This document shows, one piece after another, positions 1-5,922 of a stretch of DNA of 35,689 bases (positions within the stretch are counted from its first letter, which is position 1; each line of letters begins with the position of its first letter). Origin of the DNA: CAIXRL01 sp964619155. GTDB lineage: Bacteria; Eisenbacteria; RBG-16-71-46. The DNA is taken from assembly GCA_964619155.1 (NCBI GenBank), contig CAZUEM010000021.1, forward strand, positions 1 through 35,689, written 5' to 3'. Position numbers and translations under genes: made by a program. The notes beneath the pieces were generated by a model that was given only the letters and a program-made list of their open reading frames with translations, was not told where the DNA came from and searched no databases.

Positions 1-1
1 C

Positions 2-586
2 ACGGGCCGCGCGCTCGCGGCGGCCGCCGCCGCCGGCCGCGGGCGCGGCCGGCGGCGCGGCGGCGGCGCCGCGGGCGCGCGGGCCGAGTTGGACGCGATC
101 GCGGCCGGCGCGTTCGCGAGCGGCGCGCCGGTCGGCGAGCGCATCGGCCTCGACGCGCTCCTGCTGGCCGGGCACCTCGACCGCCAGGCCGGCCGGCGCG
201 AGCGCGCGCTCGAGCGCTTCCGCGACGCGGCCGCCCGGCTCGCCGGGCGCCGCGACCCCGAGGCGGACGCGATGGCGGCGATGGCGCTCGTCAACGAGGG
301 CCACTGCCTGCTTGCGCTCGATCGCCGCGCGGAGGCGGCGCGCGCCTACGAGCGGGCGCTCGAACGCGGCCGCGCGAGCGGCGGGGGAGCCGGGCGCGCG
401 GCCGCCTCGAACGCCGCGCTCAACCTGGCCGGGATGCTCGACGAGGGGTTCGAAGGCGCACGGCGCGAAGGCCTGCTGCGCACCGCCGCCGCGCTCGGCC
501 GCTCGAGCGGCACCCCGCTCGGGCGCGAGTGCGCGAAGACCGCGGAGCGCGCGCTCGCCGGGGGCGACGAGGCCGACGGCCGCTGA
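2..586 (+). CDS. TPR-like protein, C-terminal fragment
   Basis: The frame is open from the left edge of the window to TGA 584-586, so the gene most likely begins upstream; a TTG at 89 is the first start-like codon but has no ribosome-binding site. The first 30 codons are Ala/Gly/Arg low complexity. The rest is helical and Ala/Arg/Glu rich, with at least one good TPR-type helix pair (NEGHCLLALDRRAEAARAYE, about nt 291-350) and a weaker one before it (residues around RRERALERFRDAA). TPR segments usually mediate protein-protein contacts; no partner can be named. No signal peptide or membrane segment is visible in the part seen. A 9-bp inverted repeat follows the stop. Function unknown. Confidence 0.6.
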   Translation, partial: TGRALAAAAAAGRGRGRRRGGGAAGARAELDAIAAGAFASGAPVGERIGLDALLLAGHLDRQAGRRERALERFRDAAARLAGRRDPEADAMAAMALVNEGHCLLALDRRAEAARAYERALERGRASGGGAGRAAASNAALNLAGMLDEGFEGARREGLLRTAAALGRSSGTPLGRECAKTAERALAGGDEADGR

Positions 587-611
587 AGCGCCCCGCATCC
601 GGCCGGCGCGA

Positions 612-637
612 GGCCCGCGCACTTCCCAGCGCGGGCC
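612..637 (+). terminator. Hairpin between the TPR gene and prfB
   Basis: A perfect 9-bp inverted repeat (GGCCCGCGC at 612-620, GCGCGGGCC at 629-637) with an 8-nt loop lies 25 nt after the upstream stop codon. No T-run follows, so termination would be weak or factor-assisted; assignment as a terminator is inference. Confidence 0.4.
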
Positions 638-698
638 CTCTCAATTAAGGTGCGTCGTCCGCGACCCCCCGACCCCTCGCCCCGGAAGCCCGACCGCC

Positions 699-1818
699 AT
701 GCTGACCGCCGCCGAACTGCACAAGCGCCTCGACCAGACCCGCGAGAGCCTCGACGGGCTGCGGAGGTACCTTTGACGTCGAGGGCTGCGCCCGCGACGT
801 GACCGCCTTCGAGGCGAGGATGGCCGAGCCCGGTTTCTGGGACCGGCCCGAGGACGCGCAGAAGGTGGTCGCGCGACTGAAGAACGCCAAGCGCGCGCTC
901 GACGACTTCGGCTCGCGAGAGTCCGCGCGGCGAAACCTCGCCGAACTGCTCGAGCTCGCCGAGGCCGAGGGCGACGAGGCCATGCTGCGCGAGGTCGAGC
1001 AGGAGCTCGGCGCGCTCGAGCGCCAGGTCGCCGACCTCGAGACGCGCAGCCTGCTCTCCGGCCCGCACGACCAGCTCGGCGCCATCGTCGTGATCCACCC
1101 CGGCGCGGGCGGCACCGAGTCGCAGGACTGGGCCGAGATGCTCATGCGCATGTACCAGCGCTGGGCCGAGCGCAAGGGCTACAAGCTCGCGGTGCTCGAC
1201 TACCAGGCCGGCGACGAGGCGGGCATCAAGGACGCGACGCTCGAGATCGACGGCGAGTACGCCTACGGCTACCTCAAGGCCGAGTCCGGCGTGCACCGGC
1301 TGGTGCGCATCTCGCCCTACGACGCGAACGCCCGCCGCCACACGTCGTTCTCGAGCATCTCGGTGCTGCCGATGCTCGACGACACGATCAAGGTCGAGAT
1401 CGCGCCCGGCGACCTGCGCATCGACACCATGCGCGCCGGCGGCGCGGGCGGCCAGCACGTCAACAAGACCGAGTCGGCGGTGCGCATCACGCACCTGCCC
1501 ACCGGCCTCGTCGTGCAGTCGCAGGCCGAGCGCAGCCAGCACCGCAACAAGGACGCGGCCATGAAGATCCTCATGGCCCGGCTGTTCGTGCTCAAGGAGC
1601 AGGAGGCGCGCGCCAAGACGGACGCGCTCGCGGGGCCGAAGAAGGACATCGACTTCGGCAGCCAGATCCGCTCGTACGTCCTGCAGCCCTACACGATGGC
1701 GAACGACCACCGCACCGAGACGAAGATCGGCGACGTCCACGGCGTGCTCGACGGGAACATCGACCCGTTCATCGACGCCTGGCTCAAGTCGCAGCAGCCG
1801 AAGAGGGAGAACGCATGA
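699..1818 (+). CDS. prfB: Peptide chain release factor 2, programmed +1 frameshift
   Basis: RF2 recognises UGA and UAA in the ribosomal A site and triggers peptide release. Translation starts at ATG 699, runs 25 codons to an in-frame TGA at 774-776, then continues in the +1 frame from GAC 775, giving join(699..773,775..1818) and 372 residues, close to the usual 365. The shift site has every element of the E. coli one: an internal Shine-Dalgarno (GGAGG, 765-769), a 3-nt spacer and CTTTGAC. Residue numbering matches E. coli: GGQ catalytic motif at 250-252, Ala at 246, and the anticodon-like tripeptide at 205-207, which reads SPY rather than SPF. A GGAAG element precedes the ATG by about 10 nt. 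The stop overlaps the next ATG (ATGA), so the two genes are probably coupled. Confidence 0.97.
760..777 (+). promoter_or_regulatory. prfB autoregulatory frameshift site
   Basis: Internal SD-like GGAGG (765-769), spacer TAC, slippery CTT, in-frame TGA (774-776) and a following C. When RF2 is scarce, slow decoding of the poor-context TGA lets tRNA-Leu slip one base onto TTT-phase reading, restoring RF2 synthesis. The spacing of SD to CTT is 3 nt, as in the experimentally established E. coli site. Confidence 0.93.
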
Positions 1819-3182
1819 TTCCGGGCCACATCTTCCGCGAGTACGACATCCGCGGCCTGCACGAGACCGAGCTGACGAACGAGGCCGCCGAGGGCGTCGG
1901 CCGCGCGTTCGCGACCGTCATCCGCCGCGAGGGCGGCGCGCGGGTCGCGCTGGGCAAGGACGTGCGCCCGAGCAGCGAGCGGCTCGCCGCCGCGGCCGAG
2001 CGCGGCATGATCGCGGCGGGCCTCAAGGTCGAGCGCGTCGGCGTCGTGCCGACGCCGGCGCTCTACTACGCGGTGGCCGGGCGCGGTCTCGACGGCGGCA
2101 TGCAGATCACGGGCAGCCACAACCCGCCCGAGTTCAACGGCTTCAAGATGGCGAAGAAGAAGCTGCCCCTGTACGGCGCCGAGATCCAGGCGATGAAGAC
2201 GATGATCGCGTCCGGCGACCTCGAGCGCGGCGAGGGCTCGTGGACCGAGCGCCCGGTGCTCGACGAGTACCGCGCCATGCTGATCGAGCGCTGCGCCAGC
2301 CCGCGCGGTCTTCGCGTGGTGATGGACTGCGGCAACGGCTGCGCCGGCACGGTGGTGCCGCAGGTCTTCGAGCGCATGGGGCACGTCGTGCACCCGCTGT
2401 TCGCCGAACTGGACGGGCGCTTCCCGAACCACCTTCCGGACCCGACCGTGCCGGCCCTGCTCGTGGACCTGCAGAAGAAGGTCGCCGAGACGGGCGCCGA
2501 CCTCGGCATCGGCTTCGACGGCGACGCCGACCGCATCGGCGCGGTCACCGGCACGGGCCGCATCGTGTGGGGGGACCAGCTGCTCGCCCTGTTCGCGCGC
2601 GACGTGCTCGGACGCCTGCCCGGCTCCGAGATCCTCTTCGACGTGAAGTGCTCGCAGGGCCTCGCGGAGGACATCCTCGCGCACGGCGGCCGGCCCACGA
2701 TGTGGAAGACGGGCCACTCGCTCATCAAGAAGAAGCTGCAGGAGACGGGCGCGCCGATCGCCGGCGAGATGAGCGGCCACATGTTCTTCAGCGAGGGCTT
2801 CTTCGGCTTCGACGACGCGCTGTTCGCGGCCGGCCGCCTGCTGCGCTACGTGGCGGCGACGGGGCGGAGCCTCGACGAACTGGTGGCGAGCCTGCCGCAG
2901 TACCACGCGACGCCCGAGACGCGGCTCGAGTGCGCCGAGGAGCGCAAGTTCGAGATCCCGGAGGCGCTGAAGAAGGAGTTCGCCGGCAAGTACCGGGTCG
3001 TGGACATCGACGGCGCGCGCGTGGAGTTCGGCGACGGCTGGGGCCTCGTGCGGGCCTCGAACACGCAGCCGGTGGTGGTCGTGCGCTTCGAGGCGCGGAC
3101 GGCGGAGCGGCTGGCCGAGATCCAGGCCCTGATGATGGAGCCGCTGCGCCGGCTCGGCGTCGGCGAGGCGAAGGGGCACTGA
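1815..3182 (+). CDS. Phosphomannomutase/phosphoglucomutase (alpha-D-phosphohexomutase)
   Basis: Interconverts hexose 6- and 1-phosphates (mannose and/or glucose), feeding nucleotide-sugar and envelope polysaccharide synthesis in the cytosol. The 455 residues match the 460-residue PMM/PGM (AlgC-type) family. The four active-site loops are all present: phosphoserine loop TGSHNP with Ser101, metal loop DGDADR (D235, D237, D239), sugar-binding GEMSGH (from G317) and the phosphate-binding RASNTQP loop (from R413). The N-terminus FREYDIRG is typical. The ATG overlaps the prfB stop by 4 nt, with AGAGGGAGA just upstream as ribosome-binding site. Dual mannose/glucose specificity is family knowledge and cannot be settled from sequence. 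Confidence 0.94.
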   Translation: MIPGHIFREYDIRGLHETELTNEAAEGVGRAFATVIRREGGARVALGKDVRPSSERLAAAAERGMIAAGLKVERVGVVPTPALYYAVAGRGLDGGMQITGSHNPPEFNGFKMAKKKLPLYGAEIQAMKTMIASGDLERGEGSWTERPVLDEYRAMLIERCASPRGLRVVMDCGNGCAGTVVPQVFERMGHVVHPLFAELDGRFPNHLPDPTVPALLVDLQKKVAETGADLGIGFDGDADRIGAVTGTGRIVWGDQLLALFARDVLGRLPGSEILFDVKCSQGLAEDILAHGGRPTMWKTGHSLIKKKLQETGAPIAGEMSGHMFFSEGFFGFDDALFAAGRLLRYVAATGRSLDELVASLPQYHATPETRLECAEERKFEIPEALKKEFAGKYRVVDIDGARVEFGDGWGLVRASNTQPVVVVRFEARTAERLAEIQALMMEPLRRLGVGEAKGH

Positions 3183-3841
3183 CGCGCCGCCCCGCGGAGC
3201 GCCCGCTGCCGAGGGCGTTCTACGCGCGCGACCCGGTCGTGGTCGCGCGCGCCCTGCTGGGCCGCGTGCTCGTCTGCGACGCGGGCGGCGCGCGGGTCGC
3301 CGGGCGCATCGTCGAGGTCGAGGCCTACCGCGGCGCGCGAGACCCGGCGAGCCACGCCTTCCGGGGCGAGACGCCCCGCAACCGCTCGATGTTCGGCCCG
3401 CCGGGGCGGGCCTACGTCTACTTCACGTACGGCATGCACCACTGCCTGAACGTGGTGTGCGCCCGGGAGGGCGTCGCCGGCGCGGTGCTCGTGCGCGCGC
3501 TCGAGCCGCTGGAGGGTCTCGACGCCGCGCGCGCGCGCCGCGGGGTCGCGGAGCCCTCGCGCCTGATGCGCGGCCCGGGATGCGTCGCCCGCGCGCTCGG
3601 CCTCACCCGCGAGCACGACGGGGCCGACCTGGTCGCGGGACCGTTGCGCGTCGGCGACGCCCCGCCGCGCCGCGGCGGCCGGCAAGTCGCGAGCGGGCCG
3701 CGCGTCGGCATCCGCGCCGGGCTCGAGCACGCGTGGCGCTTCTGGCTCGAGGGGCACCCGTGCGTCTCCGGCCCCCGGACGTCCCGGGCCGGCCGCCGGA
3801 GGGGGAGTCCCGCGTTGACACTCCGGAGCGGGCGTCCCTAG
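3179..3841 (+). CDS. mpg: 3-methyladenine DNA glycosylase (AAG/MPG family)
   Basis: Excises alkylated purines such as 3-methyladenine and hypoxanthine in base excision repair. Family signatures are clear: FYAR near the N-terminus, IVEVEAYRG with the probable catalytic Glu48 and Tyr50, the PRNRSMF loop, YVYFTYGMHHCLNVV, and a terminal RVGIRAG...WRFW segment. About 220 residues, slightly longer than usual because some 25 basic residues follow the conserved end. No ATG, GTG or TTG lies where the start must be: the first in-frame candidate (GTG 3239) would delete the conserved FYAR segment. I therefore choose CTG 3179, which overlaps the TGA of the upstream gene (CTGA); a start inside the upstream gene is the alternative. 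The -35 box for the next gene lies inside this 3' end. Confidence 0.88.
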   Translation: MTRRPAERPLPRAFYARDPVVVARALLGRVLVCDAGGARVAGRIVEVEAYRGARDPASHAFRGETPRNRSMFGPPGRAYVYFTYGMHHCLNVVCAREGVAGAVLVRALEPLEGLDAARARRGVAEPSRLMRGPGCVARALGLTREHDGADLVAGPLRVGDAPPRRGGRQVASGPRVGIRAGLEHAWRFWLEGHPCVSGPRTSRAGRRRGSPALTLRSGRP

Positions 3842-3844
3842 TAT
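3815..3844 (+). promoter_or_regulatory. Sigma70-type promoter for the 3959 barrel gene
   Basis: TTGACA (3815-3820, perfect -35), 18-nt spacer, TAGTAT (3839-3844). The -10 box contains the TAG stop of the glycosylase gene. Predicted transcript start lies near 3851, leaving a leader of about 108 nt before the AAAGGAG/ATG at 3959. Confidence 0.75.
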
Positions 3845-3958
3845 CCCGCTCCCGTGTTCCGCACAGTTCGTTGACCGTGCGCGACCCATCGGACGGCGGA
3901 CCGCTCCGCCGCCCGCACGGCGACGTTTCTCCATACGCCTTCGGTTGAAAGGAGTGCC

Positions 3959-5575
3959 ATGAGCCCTTCCCGCAGGGTTCTGACGAATGCGCTTGTCCTC
4001 ACGCTCGCGGCCGCGGCCTTCGGCGCCGGCGCCGCCCGTGCCCAGTTCTTCGACCCGGCACTCCGTTCGCTGGACCTCGTGACCGACGTGGCGCGCAGCA
4101 CGCGCCTGCAGGGCATGGGCGGCCTGTCGCTCGCCGTGCCGGACCACGAGAACCACCTGACGCTCTGGGACTTCGCCGCCAGCCCGCTCGGCGCCTTCGG
4201 CGAGGACTCGGTCGGCACGATGGACGTGTGGCCCTCGTTCGGCTCGGCCTCCGACGTGCACTACCTCTCGGGCCGCGACGGCCAGCGCCAGCACCTCGCC
4301 GGCCGCACGGCGGGCCTCGCGTTCGAGTCGTTCTACCGCGACCACAAGAGCTCCGCGTTCGGGGCGGTGGGCCGCCTCAACTCGGCGCGGCGCGACACGC
4401 CCTACTCGGACGGCGTCGAGTTGCGGCGCGACGTCAGCCTTCCCGAGGTCATGCCGATCGTGAACGGCGTGTTCCCGCACTACGGCAAGGGCAAGCTGCG
4501 TTACGCGCTGCGCCTGCGCTTCGGCGGCGAGCACCAGGTGGACCAGTACCGCGCGATCGTGACCAACCCGAACGGCGAATTCCTGTCGCTGGACGGCTCG
4601 CAGCTCCCCACGCCCGTGTTCTTCACCCCGGACGAGTACCGCGTGAACACGTCCGGCATCGGCGGCGGGCTCTCGTACCCGCTCGGCGCGCACACCGTGC
4701 TCGCCCTGGGCGTGGACGCGGTCGAGCAGCGGATCAAGGGCTCGAACACGTCGGAGCGCTACTCGGCGGAGCGGCGCGAGACGCGCCCGTACACGATCGG
4801 GCAGGCGACGCTGATCGGCCGGCTCGGCCCGTCGGTCGAGTACGGCGTGGACGGCCGCGCCTGGCGCGCGAACTCCGAGGAGAGCTGGTACTTCACGATC
4901 TCGGCCGGCGTCGGCGCCGAGCCGCTCATCGGCCGCGGCAAGCTGCTCGAGCGTGAGGAAGAGGGCAGTTCCCTCAAGAGCCGCGTGAACGTGCACGCCG
5001 GCAACCTCGAACTGGCGGGCGGGCTCTGGACGCGGGCGAGCAAGGTGGTCATCACGCCGCCGGCCGGCGACGACCCGACCTCGTTCAACCGCTTCCTCAG
5101 CACCGTCTACTACCGGCAGAACGCCGACTCGCTCGCCAAGCCGGACAGCGTGGTCGTGAACGAGATCCGCAACTGGGCGTGGGGCTACGGCCTCGGCGCG
5201 TCGTACCGTGCGGGACGCAGCATCGTCGGCGCCGAGTGGCACTGGTCGCGGGACCTGTACCAGCAGTGGGTCTCCGGCGAGGGCCCGAAGGCGCTCGCCT
5301 GGGACTTCCGCGGCGGCTGGGAGTACCGCTGCACGGAGATCGTCACCGGCCGCCTCGGGTACGGCTACCGCTGGTGGGACCGCGACGACTACATCCGCCT
5401 GAACGAGTTCAAGGGCAACTCGACCAGCGTCGGGCTGGGCCTGCACCCGGCGGGGACCTCCTGGACGTTCGAGGGGGCGTGGACCTTCGCCTGGCACCAG
5501 AGCGACTACGGCGACCCGAGCGGCCGCCGCGGCACGCGGCAGATGGTCTCGACGCAGATCCACTGGAACTTCTGA
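3959..5575 (+). CDS. Outer-membrane beta-barrel protein, unknown function
   Basis: 538 residues with a signal peptide (basic MSPSRR, hydrophobic stretch, AARAQ cleavage region near 29). The remainder is rich in alternating, aromatic, Gly-containing segments and ends HWNF, a terminal Phe as expected for BamA-inserted barrels. Near the mature N-terminus, RLQGMGGLSLAVPDHENHLT followed by DFAASPLG resembles the first strand of PorV/FadL-like proteins (GMGG..VAV.D......NPAG), so a distant relation to the PorV-family gene at 11680 is possible. Start ATG 3959 has a strong AAAGGAG seven nucleotides upstream region. It has its own promoter at 3815-3844 and is probably monocistronic. I do not recognise a specific family. 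Confidence 0.8.
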   Translation: MSPSRRVLTNALVLTLAAAAFGAGAARAQFFDPALRSLDLVTDVARSTRLQGMGGLSLAVPDHENHLTLWDFAASPLGAFGEDSVGTMDVWPSFGSASDVHYLSGRDGQRQHLAGRTAGLAFESFYRDHKSSAFGAVGRLNSARRDTPYSDGVELRRDVSLPEVMPIVNGVFPHYGKGKLRYALRLRFGGEHQVDQYRAIVTNPNGEFLSLDGSQLPTPVFFTPDEYRVNTSGIGGGLSYPLGAHTVLALGVDAVEQRIKGSNTSERYSAERRETRPYTIGQATLIGRLGPSVEYGVDGRAWRANSEESWYFTISAGVGAEPLIGRGKLLEREEEGSSLKSRVNVHAGNLELAGGLWTRASKVVITPPAGDDPTSFNRFLSTVYYRQNADSLAKPDSVVVNEIRNWAWGYGLGASYRAGRSIVGAEWHWSRDLYQQWVSGEGPKALAWDFRGGWEYRCTEIVTGRLGYGYRWWDRDDYIRLNEFKGNSTSVGLGLHPAGTSWTFEGAWTFAWHQSDYGDPSGRRGTRQMVSTQIHWNF

Positions 5576-5603
5576 GTCCGGGCCCCCGGCATCGGCATGG
5601 CGG

Positions 5604-5641
5604 AGCCCCGGTGAAAAAGTCGTTGACCTTTCGCCGGGGCT
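5604..5641 (+). repeat. 13-bp inverted repeat spanning a -35 box
   Basis: AGCCCCGGTGAAA (5604-5616) pairs with TTTCGCCGGGGCT (5629-5641) with one G.T wobble and a 12-nt loop; the loop ends in the -35 hexamer TTGACC (5623-5628). It could be a terminator hairpin for the upstream barrel gene, but no T-run follows, or an operator over the promoter of the next gene. Confidence 0.55.
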
Positions 5642-5651
5642 TCACGATAGT
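5623..5651 (+). promoter_or_regulatory. Candidate promoter for the TonB-dependent receptor operon
   Basis: TTGACC (5623-5628), 17-nt spacer, GATAGT (5646-5651). Five of six and four of six consensus matches. This would give a leader of about 265 nt before ATG 5923. Confidence 0.5.
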
Positions 5652-5922
5652 GGGCCTCGACCGGGCGGTGGGCGCCGCCTCGAGCGATGCATGCTCGTGT
5701 TCCCCTGGCGCCCCGTTCGCAGGCCGGGTGGCAGCCGCCGCGAACCTCACTCACCGCACCGCCGTTCCGATTCGAGTCCCTGGCGCGCCGCGTCGCGCGG
5801 AACTCGTGGCTCCGGAACGAGTTGAACCCGGAAAGCCGTTGACACATCCCTGCGGAGTTGGCACCTTGTGGCGGAATTTTCCACGGCACGTCCCATCGCC
5901 ATCACGAAGAGGGTCGAGTCTC

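Larger units (their letters stand above)
5576..5922. other. 347-nt intergenic leader/promoter region
   Basis: No convincing gene. It holds a promoter-like pair within an inverted repeat (5604-5651), a second perfect -35 hexamer TTGACA at 5839-5844 that lacks a good -10 box at 16-19 nt, and the AAGAGGG ribosome-binding site (5907-5913) for the TonB-dependent receptor. The receptor reading frame is open back to 5179, but the signal peptide fixes the start at 5923. Confidence 0.7.

Noticed and set aside
1..88. GC-only repeat at the left edge as a repeat element
   Set aside because: It is simple GCC/GGC-rich coding low complexity in the open frame of the TPR-like gene, with no ordered repeat unit.
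2846..5563. Open minus-strand frame of 905 codons
   Set aside because: Antisense shadow of the mutase, glycosylase and barrel genes; it crosses a strong plus-strand promoter and has no recognisable domain.
5839..5867. Second promoter for the receptor gene, from the perfect -35 TTGACA at 5839
   Set aside because: No acceptable -10 hexamer at 16-19 nt (CACCTT or neighbours), so recorded only in the intergenic note.
5179..5922. Upstream in-frame extension of the TonB-dependent receptor gene
   Set aside because: It overlaps the preceding barrel gene and would bury the signal peptide that starts at 5923, where the ribosome-binding site also lies.
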